From NCBI GenBank assembly GCA_029260735.1, contig JAJDCR010000165.1:33527-97526 (forward strand): a stretch of 64,000 nt of DNA, given 5' to 3'. The translations under genes were made by a program, and so were the position numbers. The notes beneath the pieces were generated by a model. The model was not told the DNA's origin. It did no database searches and worked only from the letters and a program-made list of their open reading frames with translations. Positions 1 through 9,009 of the stretch are shown here, piece after piece. The stretch's first letter is position 1, and the number at the start of each line of letters is the position of its first letter. This DNA is from Planctomycetota bacterium. GTDB lineage: Bacteria; Planctomycetota; Uabimicrobiia; Uabimicrobiales; Uabimicrobiaceae.

Positions 1-1
1 A

Positions 2-1795
2 GAAAGAAGCGATGAGAAAAGAGACGAAGCTTTCGAGAAAAAGCTTTATGTGGCACTTCGCGACTGGGTTCGTGAGGCTCACAATTGGGCTAAAGTAGAT
101 GGTGATGAAGAGGACAGTGAGTATTTTGACACTCTGACTCTCATCACAGAACATTTTGATCCCGATAGCAATGCTTTTAATTCCATGAACCCGGTACCTC
201 GCAAGCTTTTGAAGTTTTTCCTAGATAAAGGACAAAAAGCAAAAGACCTAGGTGACATCTTAAGAGATAAAGAGAATCTTGCTCGACAAGAAGCCAAGTC
301 CCTCGGGGAAAAGTACTATCTTATGCGTACCGTTGGTGCGATTACCGATCTCTTTGTTGAGGAAGACATCCTCAAAGATATCGATATCTACGACACCGCG
401 GGAGTTCGTGTGGGAGGAGATGAAGCAGACACTCTCAAACCCGACCAAATGGTTCACTCACAGATCCAGGCGTATAAAAACCGTTGGGGATTTGAGCGTC
501 TGATTCCTTCAGTCGACATTATCATCTTTATTCTTGTTTTGGAAGAGCAACAGGTAGATACCGAGTTCCAGTCACTCTTTGATGAGTGTCGTAAACACGG
601 GAATCTTCAAAAACGTCTCTTCATTTTCTTAAACAAGTTAGACAAAGCGGTTGCTCAAGCAATCAATAAAGAAGACTACAAGAAAAACAAAAAGAAAGAA
701 TACGTTCCTGATGAAGATAAAACTTGGAAACTTTGGGTTCAAACCAATGTAATGGATAAGATCCGGGGCTTAGGAGACGATTTTAATAATGTCTTTCTCT
801 GCCGTGCACCCAAGTTTAAAATCAACATCGAAGGGGGCGAGTCCTTCTTAGACAGTAGTACAAGTAGTCCTACTTTAAATCGTTATCTTTACGACGCCAA
901 GAAAAACCTCAAGGCTTGTCTAGATGATAAAGACGGTGGGATAAAGTTTGCTTGGCAAACAGTCGAAAGGATTATGCGTAAACAGGGAAGTCAAATTCGC
1001 TATGATCGCATAGGAACTCAAATCCTTCCCTTGGTAAAAAACCTCCTTATGGTCTTGAGTACCAAAAAGGTGGCCGAAGAAAAACCATCGAATAAAGAAA
1101 TCGACGAGTACTTAGAAAAACTCCTCAAGGACCTAACAGATCTTCGTTGGCGTAGTGAAGAGTTTCGTCTTCCCGAGCGTTTTGGCGAATACTGCGTTCA
1201 AAAAGGCTTTTGTACTTCCAAAGAAATTGAGGACTCTCTTCTTTTCCAAGAAGAGGTTAACAACGAAACTGGTCGTAAAGTCCGCATTGGTCAGATTTTG
1301 GTAGACCGCAAAATTCTTACACTCGATCAAGTCCGTAATGTTATGTTAGACGCCGAAACCGAGGAAGAAGATTGGGATGTTTATCAAAAGCAAACCTTTG
1401 AACATGTCCGCAACAGAGTTAAGCAACAAGTTGTCAGCTTTATGGAAGAAAAAGGACGACCTATCATCAACGGAAATATCCCTGTTGAAGAGGTTATTAA
1501 TTACCTAAGTGAACCTGTTGCCCAACTCGAAAACGAGCTTCGTGGTATTTACAACAATGAAGAGAGAAAAGCTTTCCAAGAAGCCGTCCAAAATGTAATG
1601 GAATGTCAACTTTTGGCTGCTCTTTGGAACCAAGATAAACTGAAGAAACACCTTTGGGATCAAAAATCTAAAATTACCTCTTCTTTCCATATCCGTGATG
1701 ATATTTCCAAAGAGGAAGCAATCAAAGTAACCGAGTGTTACGATGCTCTAAGTGCTATCAACGAAAAGCTTCCCGCGATTGAGGAATCCAACTAA
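2..1795 (+). CDS. Dynamin/SrfC-like GTPase, 5' end outside the window
   Basis: The frame is open to the left edge, so the true start and probably the P-loop (G1) lie upstream. The GTG at 50 is only the first in-window start codon. Numbering from that GTG, a G3 motif DTAG lies near residues 115-118 and a G4 motif NKLDKA near 195-200, separated by a hydrophobic strand (VDIIIFILVL). This is the arrangement of large P-loop GTPases. Residues about 377-435 (FGEYCVQKGFCTSKEIE... to VRNVM) look like the GspE/MshE N-terminal type module that also occurs in three other proteins of the window. The next gene follows 20 nt downstream with a good ribosome site and encodes an Hsp70/actin-like ATPase. That pairing recalls the enterobacterial SrfB/SrfC pair (inference). 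Function is unknown; a membrane-remodelling or effector-related GTPase is possible. Confidence 0.7.
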   Translation, partial: ERSDEKRDEAFEKKLYVALRDWVREAHNWAKVDGDEEDSEYFDTLTLITEHFDPDSNAFNSMNPVPRKLLKFFLDKGQKAKDLGDILRDKENLARQEAKSLGEKYYLMRTVGAITDLFVEEDILKDIDIYDTAGVRVGGDEADTLKPDQMVHSQIQAYKNRWGFERLIPSVDIIIFILVLEEQQVDTEFQSLFDECRKHGNLQKRLFIFLNKLDKAVAQAINKEDYKKNKKKEYVPDEDKTWKLWVQTNVMDKIRGLGDDFNNVFLCRAPKFKINIEGGESFLDSSTSSPTLNRYLYDAKKNLKACLDDKDGGIKFAWQTVERIMRKQGSQIRYDRIGTQILPLVKNLLMVLSTKKVAEEKPSNKEIDEYLEKLLKDLTDLRWRSEEFRLPERFGEYCVQKGFCTSKEIEDSLLFQEEVNNETGRKVRIGQILVDRKILTLDQVRNVMLDAETEEEDWDVYQKQTFEHVRNRVKQQVVSFMEEKGRPIINGNIPVEEVINYLSEPVAQLENELRGIYNNEERKAFQEAVQNVMECQLLAALWNQDKLKKHLWDQKSKITSSFHIRDDISKEEAIKVTECYDALSAINEKLPAIEESN

Positions 1796-1815
1796 AATAA
1801 AGGAGATTTTTTACC

Positions 1816-3603
1816 ATGAGCATATGGGAGAAAGTATACAAGAACCCAAAAGGAGCGGCTTTACTAAAAGACTCTTCGCTACAGGTTCCTGATATAAAAC
1901 TGCCAAAACGGGGCTACCAACTTCCCTCTCTGCACATGGGGCTAGCTCTAGGTACAACCTACACCAAGCGAAGTGCCTTTTGTCAAATCGGCAACGAGTT
2001 TATGCCTCTCAATTCGGAAGATGAAAGAGCAAAACAAGATCTATCGGTTTTCCGAGTCGAAAAAGTAATCAGTGACATCGATCATGAAGTTGCTCTTGGT
2101 GAGGAAGCCCTTGGACATTTTATGAGTGATAGAGGGGACCCTGCTTGTACGCTCTTTTTCCAGCCCAACAGATTTCTTCTAGCGGGAACGAAATTAGCGT
2201 CTTTTGTAACTAGCTATGACGGACAAAAGGTACTCTTTCAGTCTCCTTCTAACGATGAAGTATTTAAGCACTTCATCAGAGCACAATACGAGTACCTTTG
2301 GAATGCGTCAAAGTCTTATTTTTCTGAGATTCGTCGCTTCCAGCTAGGACAAGTTGTCGTAGAGTACCCTGACTATTTTTCCGAACCAGATCTACAGAAG
2401 TACCGCAATTGGTTTGTCGAAGCGGCGGAAGATTTTTTTCCTCCTCTTCTAGACTCGGAAGAAGAGCATGTCGAAATGAAAGACAAGTTCATTTTCTTAC
2501 CAGAGTCATTGATCACTTTGCTACACTGGCTAACCGACAACGTGGAAGCAAAATTGGCTTCTCAAGAGCTAGATCTAAAAAAACTCTTGGCCCAAAGAGG
2601 TATCCTTCCTCGTATCACCGACCAGCTTAGCTTTTTGGTTGTAACAATGGGGGGAACTCACTCTCGTGTTGTCCGCATCAATGTAGACTCTATTTCGGAG
2701 TTAGCTTCTGCTAAAAGAGTGGGAGAAGCCATTTCCGTTTACCATAGCTATTTAGGTCGCACAGGCCTTGGAGGAGACCACGTCAGTTGCTCTTTCTTAG
2801 AAGAAGAAGAAGAGAAACGCTACGGAGCTACCTCTGCCCACAAAGTCAATACCTTAACTCGTAAGGTCTTTGAAGACTGGGAAAAAATGACTACGGTAGA
2901 AGGAAAAAAACACTTCGAAGAACTCTATGGAGATGAGTTTAACAAGGCGATTGAGAAATTAGGTGATCTCACAATTAAAGGTTTCTCAGAAACGCCTGAA
3001 AATTCTCTTATCGTCTTAGGAGGAAAAGTTTTTGAACACTCTTATTTTCGAGATAACTTTAAGAAGCACCTTAGTAAGAACCGTGTTCCGATGGCTCGTG
3101 TAGTTTCTCCTTCTAAAGGCGAAATCAGCATCTCTCGAGTTTGCGAAATCCTTCAATTCAGCCAAAAAGGTCTGGGCCGCTCTTTTACTCTTAGAAGTAG
3201 CCTAGATGCCGAAAGTGGATCACGCATGACTTGGAAAATTGGAAAAGTCGTCGAAGGAGCCCTTGTTGATACCCTAGTCGAACCAGATAACAAAATGTGG
3301 GACAAGGATCATCCTCGCGAATTCACAATATCATTCGCCCAAGGTGTTCGTCGAATGAACCTCGGATACCAAAAAACGGCCGATGGCATTAGCCAGCTCT
3401 GGGCCAATGTCACAGTGAATACCCGAGTGATCACTCCCCTCCAAGTTACCTTCAAAACCGAAGGAGTTAGCGATCTACAAATCACTAACATTAGCTCGGA
3501 AAAAGAGACTAAGATCACCGAGGAAAATTTTCAAATCGACATGCTTATCGCCGGAGAGCATCCTTCTCATTATCCTCTCTACGATAAACTCTTGAAAAAC
3601 TAA
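1816..3603 (+). CDS. Hsp70/actin-fold ATPase-like protein (SrfB-like)
   Basis: 595 residues, starting at an ATG preceded by AAAGGAGA. The N-terminal LGTTYTKRSAF (residues about 45-55) fits a phosphate-1 loop of the actin/Hsp70 fold. LVVTMGGTHSRVVRI (about 274-288) fits the phosphate-2 loop, and LIVLGGKVFEH (about 397-407) fits the adenosine loop. The protein has no signal peptide or membrane segment, so it is probably cytoplasmic. It is the second gene of an apparent two-gene operon with the preceding GTPase and ends at a strong terminator. SrfB proteins of enterobacteria belong to the same broad superfamily but are longer, so the specific assignment is tentative. The ATPase-fold call rests on loop patterns, not an alignment. 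Confidence 0.6.
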   Translation: MSIWEKVYKNPKGAALLKDSSLQVPDIKLPKRGYQLPSLHMGLALGTTYTKRSAFCQIGNEFMPLNSEDERAKQDLSVFRVEKVISDIDHEVALGEEALGHFMSDRGDPACTLFFQPNRFLLAGTKLASFVTSYDGQKVLFQSPSNDEVFKHFIRAQYEYLWNASKSYFSEIRRFQLGQVVVEYPDYFSEPDLQKYRNWFVEAAEDFFPPLLDSEEEHVEMKDKFIFLPESLITLLHWLTDNVEAKLASQELDLKKLLAQRGILPRITDQLSFLVVTMGGTHSRVVRINVDSISELASAKRVGEAISVYHSYLGRTGLGGDHVSCSFLEEEEEKRYGATSAHKVNTLTRKVFEDWEKMTTVEGKKHFEELYGDEFNKAIEKLGDLTIKGFSETPENSLIVLGGKVFEHSYFRDNFKKHLSKNRVPMARVVSPSKGEISISRVCEILQFSQKGLGRSFTLRSSLDAESGSRMTWKIGKVVEGALVDTLVEPDNKMWDKDHPREFTISFAQGVRRMNLGYQKTADGISQLWANVTVNTRVITPLQVTFKTEGVSDLQITNISSEKETKITEENFQIDMLIAGEHPSHYPLYDKLLKN

Positions 3604-3639
3604 ATTTCTCTAGTACGTTTTCTTGTACTTAATAAAAAA

Positions 3640-3676
3640 GCCCTCCATCAATTTAATTGATGGAGGGCTTTTTTTA
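3640..3676. terminator. Bidirectional intrinsic terminator between convergent genes
   Basis: A stem GCCCTCCATCAAT paired with ATTGATGGAGGGC is preceded by an A-run and followed by a T-run. It serves the plus-strand ATPase gene and the minus-strand solute-binding gene. Confidence 0.93.
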
Positions 3677-3696
3677 TTCGGTACTAAAATGCTATT

Positions 3697-5640
3697 TTAC
3701 TTCTTCATTCCCCACAAATGCACTTCATTAAAAATATTAATCAAGCCATTAATTTCTGTATAGCCATGAGGAATTTTGTAATCACTGTCCGGCTCTACTA
3801 CAACTAGACGTGGATCATGGAGTAAAATGTGTTGACGGCTCCACAGAAATATCCCAGGAGGATCTTGGTGCAAAACTTGATGGGTTTTTTTCCAGGCAGA
3901 AATCAATATTTTCATCTCGGTAACATCACGAGTACTTGTAGCTATTCTATTGACAGATTCATTACTATAGCGTCCATAGTTCGTGTTAGAGATTTCTTTA
4001 TCTGCTTTTTTATGGAAAAACATTCGGTGAATGCTCGGAGTTCCTGTCATTTTTATAGTGCGAAAAGCTAGGTCAAACTTCGCTTGGGTTAAGCGAGGAT
4101 AGTAGCTTTTTCCATCCAAGTAATCTATCTTGACTTCGATCCCGATTTTTTTCATGTCCTCTTTAATAGCTCCGCAAACTTGTTTAATTAAAGGGTCTTT
4201 TCCTTCCGGGTTGTTCGCAATGAGATTTAACTCAGGAAACCCAACGAGTTGACCGTTCAATATTTGCACGCTGCTAAAAATTCCAACCTTAGGGGCTACT
4301 TCTCGGCGAATTCGCTTAGTCAAAATTCGCTTTTCACGAATTATTTTAACTCGAACAGTATCTTCCTTGGAAGATTTTATTTCCTCCAGAAATTGTTCTA
4401 ACGAAGAAATTTTAACTCGCTCGACTTCTAAAATGCGATCTTCTCCCGCCAATTCATCAGCAGGGCCTTTCGTTGGATTTGAAAAAACTCGTACTTCGTT
4501 TTTTTCCTCATAGAGATCAAGCCCCCAGTTTCGATAAAGCTCAATCATAGCCAAAGCTTTTTTAGCATCATCTTGGTAAACAGGAACCTGCAAATTATAA
4601 AAAAAGCTTCTTCGTGGTAGGGGACCAGAGATTAAACGCCCCCCTTCTTCTCCTAAAACGCGTTTTAAAAGAAGTTCTTTTCGAATAAGATAGTTAAAAG
4701 CGCGGCGAATAGCTGAAATTTCTAAATAAGGATGAGCACAGTTAAAAACAAAGCTACTAAAGGAGTCATCAAAGTAGCGAGAAACTTTTGCATTGTCACC
4801 TAGAGTGTTTGTAATGTAGCTAACATCTTTTTGGGTTGTACTCGTTAATAAATGAACTCGCCCATTAATAAATTGTTCATTGCGAGTGATGCGAGCATTA
4901 GGGAAAGCAAACATCTTCACGGTATCGATCGCTTCAACTCCACCAGAAAGCTTAAGGTTTTCGTAATACGGATGCTGCAAACGCCTTTTCATGGTAATCG
5001 ATCGATTTTCCTCAACGTCGCTAATCGTGTAGCGCCCATAACCAATGAGTTTCTGTTTCTCTTTGTCTACTTCAGCTTCTCTAGGAGAGTTATTATTCAG
5101 GAAAGCATTTTTGTTTACTACGGGAAAGTAAAATTCTCCGGGCTTTGGGGTTTTCCAAGCGTTATCTCCAAAATAAGCATCGAAGGTTTGCTCTCCTTTG
5201 GCCGTAACGATTAAGCTTCGATTTCCTCCCCAGCTATCCTCATTGAGTTTGCGATACTCCAAAGAAAACCAAATATCTTCAAAGCTAAGTAGGCGTCCAT
5301 CGGGCCAAAGAGCTTTTTCTATGTTAAAATTCAAGATAGAGCGATCTCGCAACTTAAGAGCTTTATACTGGACTAGACATGGTCGGTATGCCTGCTGCCC
5401 AGCTGTAACTTGATAGATATCGACCAAGGGGTCTGCCGTTAACTCAATGAGGCGGCCTTCTACTTGGGTCTGAAATCGCCCTAAAGGGTTAAATGAATAC
5501 TGTCGCAAATTTGCAAAGCTTAGCGGAAATTCCATTTCTGCATAAACTAAATCTGCTCCATAACCTGCGCTAGGGAAGACACAGAGCAAGAAACAGATAT
5601 ACAAGGAAGCAAACGAAAAAGACATGATTTTGCCTTGCAT
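3697..5640 (-). CDS. Family 5 extracellular solute-binding protein with PDZ-like insertion
   Basis: 647 residues with an N-terminal hydrophobic segment (ASLYICFLLCVFPSAGYGA) that looks like a Sec signal peptide. The body matches peptide/nickel ABC solute-binding proteins in general layout: an ALWPDGRLLSFEDIWFSLEY segment near 110-129 (compare the usual 'W.DG...T..DV.FS'), an 'IRRAFNYLIRKELL' helix near 311, and a C-terminal lobe with 'LIKQVCGAIKEDMKKIGIEV'. Between the lobes, residues about 380-446 (GPADELAGEDRILEVE, then VRVKIIREKR) read like a PDZ domain, which is not usual in this family. No permease or ATPase genes lie next to it, so the substrate and the transporter partner are unknown. 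An ATG 15 nt inside (5625) preceded by AAGG is an alternative start. Confidence 0.75.
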   Translation of the reverse strand: MQGKIMSFSFASLYICFLLCVFPSAGYGADLVYAEMEFPLSFANLRQYSFNPLGRFQTQVEGRLIELTADPLVDIYQVTAGQQAYRPCLVQYKALKLRDRSILNFNIEKALWPDGRLLSFEDIWFSLEYRKLNEDSWGGNRSLIVTAKGEQTFDAYFGDNAWKTPKPGEFYFPVVNKNAFLNNNSPREAEVDKEKQKLIGYGRYTISDVEENRSITMKRRLQHPYYENLKLSGGVEAIDTVKMFAFPNARITRNEQFINGRVHLLTSTTQKDVSYITNTLGDNAKVSRYFDDSFSSFVFNCAHPYLEISAIRRAFNYLIRKELLLKRVLGEEGGRLISGPLPRRSFFYNLQVPVYQDDAKKALAMIELYRNWGLDLYEEKNEVRVFSNPTKGPADELAGEDRILEVERVKISSLEQFLEEIKSSKEDTVRVKIIREKRILTKRIRREVAPKVGIFSSVQILNGQLVGFPELNLIANNPEGKDPLIKQVCGAIKEDMKKIGIEVKIDYLDGKSYYPRLTQAKFDLAFRTIKMTGTPSIHRMFFHKKADKEISNTNYGRYSNESVNRIATSTRDVTEMKILISAWKKTHQVLHQDPPGIFLWSRQHILLHDPRLVVVEPDSDYKIPHGYTEINGLINIFNEVHLWGMKK

Positions 5641-5808
5641 AAATCTCTACTTTCTATAGTTAAGTGGGAATTCAAAGTCCAAAACCCAGAGCCCAGAATT
5701 TCTTATTTTCTAGGGTTTGAAACCCTAGGTTTTATCTCGCCACTGCTTTGCAGTGAAAGCCATTTATATTTTTTACACAAACGTTTGTATTCAGCAAATG
5801 ATAAGTGA
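5641..5808. other. Short gap with a perfect palindrome
   Basis: No gene seen. Positions 5710-5728 form a perfect inverted repeat (CTAGGGTTT, G, AAACCCTAG). On neither strand is it followed by a convincing T-run, so a terminator role is uncertain. Confidence 0.4.
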
Positions 5809-7239
5809 TTAATACAGCTTTTCCCAAATCTTCCCATCAGTATAAGGATCTTTGGGAATATTTTCTTCTTCTAAAATGTAAAGCTCTTGAAGCTCAGGGT
5901 AAGTATCCACCAGGTTTCCCAGTAATTCATAAGCACTACGTCCATCCCCCAGAAGACAAAGGCTATCTAAAAGGATTAAGAAAACACGGTGGATAGAGTT
6001 TTCTTGGAAAACCTTTTGCCACTGCTCCCTATTTTCTTGGCGATGAGGAAATCGAAAAATTTCCAAGTTACGACCTGCCATCCAGAATTGATTTTGGAAT
6101 TTTTTCTCTTTTGCCTTTTCAATACATTGAGAAAGAGAGCTATATTTTTTCCATTCAAGAACAAGTAAAGCTAAGTGAGCTTCTTCTTGAACCGATTGAG
6201 AGGCTTTTAGCAATCTCCGAAAAATTTTCTCCGCTTTTTTCAAGTCACCTTTGGCCAAAACATCCCAGCCCAAAACACAGTGAAAACGACGTTTCATAAA
6301 CAAAACAAAAGGTTCTTTGGCAGAAGCTTTCTTGTTGAGAAAAATCAGACCTTTACGCCAAACATCGTCGTGTTGAGTAGAAACTTTCCCAAAACTATAA
6401 ATCATTTCTGCTAAAAAGATTCGGTATTTGTTTAGATCCTTAGCCTCAGCTAATCCACCCCTTTCAAAGAGAGCTGCTAAAGAGGTACTCTCTTGAAGAC
6501 TCCATTCTTCTCTGTCTAAAAAAAATGAATTATGATGAAAAGCCTTTGTCACCTCATCAATATGAATTTCTTTCCAAGGTTGGCTCAATACTTGAGTCAG
6601 CAACCAACCAGATTGGCCACTTTGAGTAAAGCGTGAGACAGAAGGAAGATTTTTCTTTAAGAACAAAAAAAGCTCTTTTGCGGGGAGAATTTTATTTTTC
6701 TGCAGCATTCCCCAAGCTTTGGTTAGAGAAAAATCCCAAACCACCTGCTCTAGCGATTCATCCAATTTTTCTTCTTTAATAAAAAAAGAAAGCGCCGCTA
6801 AATGTCTTTCCCGAATAAGTAAGTCAACTACTTGAAGAAAAATATAAGATTTATCCGAAGAAAGATTTTTTTGAAGCTCTTCTTGAGATTTTGTCGAAAT
6901 ATCATCCCATAGAGAAAAAGAATTTCCGTTCCAATAATATCGAATAGTAGGACTAAGTTCATTTATTCTACTGTCTACTTTTTTACTTAGGAGAAGTTGA
7001 GAAACGATTCCCCCCAGCTGCGCTTCTTGGAACTTTCCTTCTTTTTTTTTCGAGGAAGATTCTTCTAAACACTCTTCTAAACACTGAGAAAAAAGAGATA
7101 AGCTTTCATCATATTTTTGATTTTGATAACTTTTGCGCGCTCTTTCCAATGTAGAAACAGAGTCCGCTTGAAGGGGAGAGAACATTAGGAAAACTTGCAT
7201 TCCCATAATCAAAAAGAAAATTTTTTTTAACCCCAACAT
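5809..7239 (-). CDS. Secreted TPR-like repeat protein, function unknown
   Basis: 476 residues beginning with a signal peptide (FFLIMGMQVFLMFSPLQA). After it come helical segments of TPR type, for example 'LERARKSYQNQKYDESLSLF' and 'AKGDLKKAEKIFRRLLKASQ'. No catalytic motif is visible. The start codon lies 2 nt after the stop of the preceding lipoprotein gene, so the two are probably translationally coupled. It is the last gene of a minus-strand run from 13178. An envelope-associated scaffold or assembly factor is the most that can be inferred. Confidence 0.7.
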   Translation of the reverse strand: MLGLKKIFFLIMGMQVFLMFSPLQADSVSTLERARKSYQNQKYDESLSLFSQCLEECLEESSSKKKEGKFQEAQLGGIVSQLLLSKKVDSRINELSPTIRYYWNGNSFSLWDDISTKSQEELQKNLSSDKSYIFLQVVDLLIRERHLAALSFFIKEEKLDESLEQVVWDFSLTKAWGMLQKNKILPAKELFLFLKKNLPSVSRFTQSGQSGWLLTQVLSQPWKEIHIDEVTKAFHHNSFFLDREEWSLQESTSLAALFERGGLAEAKDLNKYRIFLAEMIYSFGKVSTQHDDVWRKGLIFLNKKASAKEPFVLFMKRRFHCVLGWDVLAKGDLKKAEKIFRRLLKASQSVQEEAHLALLVLEWKKYSSLSQCIEKAKEKKFQNQFWMAGRNLEIFRFPHRQENREQWQKVFQENSIHRVFLILLDSLCLLGDGRSAYELLGNLVDTYPELQELYILEEENIPKDPYTDGKIWEKLY

Positions 7240-7241
7240 AG

Positions 7242-7502
7242 TTAGTTATTTCCCTCTTGTAGATTAGACTCCATAAATGGCGGTAATACTGCTTGGTCTG
7301 CTTTTTTCCGAAGTTCACCGAACTCTGTCCGATGTTTCTGAATTCTATACTGCAATGTTTCTTGCTCTTGGGTAAGTTCTTTTACTTCCCCTTCTAATTT
7401 CTTAATACGCTGGCTTTGTTCTTGGAGAGTATCTTTCCAGTCGGCTCCAACACATCCGTACAAGCCCAATGAAAAGAAAATACTTAAAAAAATCGCTTTC
7501 AC
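7242..7502 (-). CDS. Small coiled-coil lipoprotein
   Basis: 86 residues. The N-terminus MKAIFLSIFFSLGLYGC has a lipobox-like LYGC, so Cys17 is the probable lipidation site. Most of the rest is a heptad-type coiled coil (IKKLEGEVKELTQEQETLQY). It resembles the lipoprotein encoded immediately upstream in size and layout, and the two may be paralogues that form Lpp-like trimers or tethers. No family is recognised beyond that. Confidence 0.75.
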   Translation of the reverse strand: MKAIFLSIFFSLGLYGCVGADWKDTLQEQSQRIKKLEGEVKELTQEQETLQYRIQKHRTEFGELRKKADQAVLPPFMESNLQEGNN

Positions 7503-7538
7503 GATAGCTCCTTTTACTGAGGTCTACTAATTAGCCAT

Positions 7539-7775
7539 TTACTGGCCCATAACTTTATTAGTTTGGTCACGCAAAACCTTAATATCAGATTGAACGGTTT
7601 CCAGTTCTTTCTCCATGACTTTCTGCTTATCTCGCATCTTTTTCACTTTAGACTCTAAGTCATTCAATTGTTGTTGCTGGAGTTCAATATCTTCTTTAAT
7701 AGCACCTTCATTCACACAAGCTGTCGAAAAGCACACCATAATACCTAAAACAATAAATAACAGAGATTTTTTCAC
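7539..7775 (-). CDS. Small Lpp-like coiled-coil lipoprotein
   Basis: 78 residues with signal peptide and lipobox (CFSTAC, Cys at 20) followed by an uninterrupted coiled coil (LNDLESKVKKMRDKQKVMEK). Size and layout resemble murein-type lipoproteins, but the C-terminal Lys that links Lpp to peptidoglycan is missing (it ends VMGQ). An AGGAG ribosome site precedes the ATG. It sits in the envelope gene run between 5809 and 13178. Confidence 0.75.
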   Translation of the reverse strand: MKKSLLFIVLGIMVCFSTACVNEGAIKEDIELQQQQLNDLESKVKKMRDKQKVMEKELETVQSDIKVLRDQTNKVMGQ

Positions 7776-7844
7776 GATTACTCCTTTAAAGCTTACTAGA
7801 GATTAGTATAGAAACTAATTAGGGTGCATCCCTAGACAACGCTC

Positions 7845-9005
7845 TTAAAAATCTAAAAGATTAACTTCATTTCCAGAAAAATTGTACCTACGTCCGTTTT
7901 TATTTAGATAAAACGAAGTTCCACTTTTCCCTATCTCTAAAGTTTGAGAACCTTTAGGGTTTAGGTATATTCGCAGAGAGATATCTCCCTCTTCTATACG
8001 AACACGTAGAACTTGGGATTTATCTAAATAAAGACGGACTCGATGTTCTTTTTCCCATTCGTTTTTACTATTATAACCCGTTAATACAATAGAACGAGAA
8101 AATGCCGTCTTAACAGTAATAATACCTGTTTCATTCAAGTTTTCTATCACACAAGCGCTTTGCCCCGTATGAGTATGAGCCGTTTTATATACTTTACTTA
8201 ACCTTTTGACTAATATGGGGTACGCTCTACTTTGGTCTATGGGAAGCTCAATGCGTAAGTGGTACATTTCTTGTTTGTCATCCCACTCTTTAAAAAAGCC
8301 AGCAAACCACCGACCTACTTGCAATCGTGCTCCTTTCACGGAGCAATAAAGATCCAAGGAAGCTAATTGAACCTGCTCTGTTTTTTCAACCACATCCAAG
8401 TAATCTTGATACTCCGCAGGATCCACCTTTTGCCTTAAAAAATCACAAGCTTTTTGGGCATATTTTAGAGCTTCTGCCGGGCTACATTGATCATAATAAC
8501 CTCGTCGTCCATTCCAATCCATCAAAACAGTCAAGCAAGAGCTTAGATCAGATAGCTTCAAAGAAAGGTTTTTTATCGGACTGACATAAAGCAGCAACTC
8601 AGAAGATAGTCTAATGGAGGAGTTACTTTGAGCTACGGCATCTAAAGTCACTCTGAATACATTTTTTTGAGTTACCTGTGGAATTTCCCAGCCATATTGT
8701 AAAGTAGGGCTTTCCAATTTTTTTATTTGTAATATTTTTTCTTCTGTTTTTGTTTTTTGATGAATGGTCAGGCTGAAGTGTAGATAGTTTTTTTCCAGTT
8801 CAGCCTCTGTTAGTTCAGAACCTTTATCATTTAAAATTTTCCAAGCAAGATAGCAAATTTGTCCAGGCTTGTAAACAATACCTTTAGTCTGTTGTTTATC
8901 TGTATAAAAGTAGAGACTGTCGGCGAAGCCCACAGAAGAAAACACAGACAAAAGCAAAAAAAATGTGATTGTTATAATAAAGTAGTTTTTCTGTTGTTTT
9001 TCCAT
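7845..9005 (-). CDS. Secreted protein of unknown function
   Basis: 386 residues from the ATG at 9005. That ATG is preceded by GAGGAG at good spacing and lies 4 nt after the upstream stop. An ATG at 9020 in the same frame would overlap the upstream gene and has no ribosome site. Residues 4-29 form a signal peptide (ITFFLLLSVFSSVGFA). The N-terminal part (YFYTDKQQTKGIVYKPGQIC) is rich in beta strands and may be an Ig-like domain. The C-terminus has regular short strands (LRIYLNPKGSQTLEIG). No catalytic motif was found. It is likely part of the same operon as the next gene upstream. Confidence 0.65.
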   Translation of the reverse strand: MEKQQKNYFIITITFFLLLSVFSSVGFADSLYFYTDKQQTKGIVYKPGQICYLAWKILNDKGSELTEAELEKNYLHFSLTIHQKTKTEEKILQIKKLESPTLQYGWEIPQVTQKNVFRVTLDAVAQSNSSIRLSSELLLYVSPIKNLSLKLSDLSSCLTVLMDWNGRRGYYDQCSPAEALKYAQKACDFLRQKVDPAEYQDYLDVVEKTEQVQLASLDLYCSVKGARLQVGRWFAGFFKEWDDKQEMYHLRIELPIDQSRAYPILVKRLSKVYKTAHTHTGQSACVIENLNETGIITVKTAFSRSIVLTGYNSKNEWEKEHRVRLYLDKSQVLRVRIEEGDISLRIYLNPKGSQTLEIGKSGTSFYLNKNGRRYNFSGNEVNLLDF

Positions 9006-9009
9006 ATAT

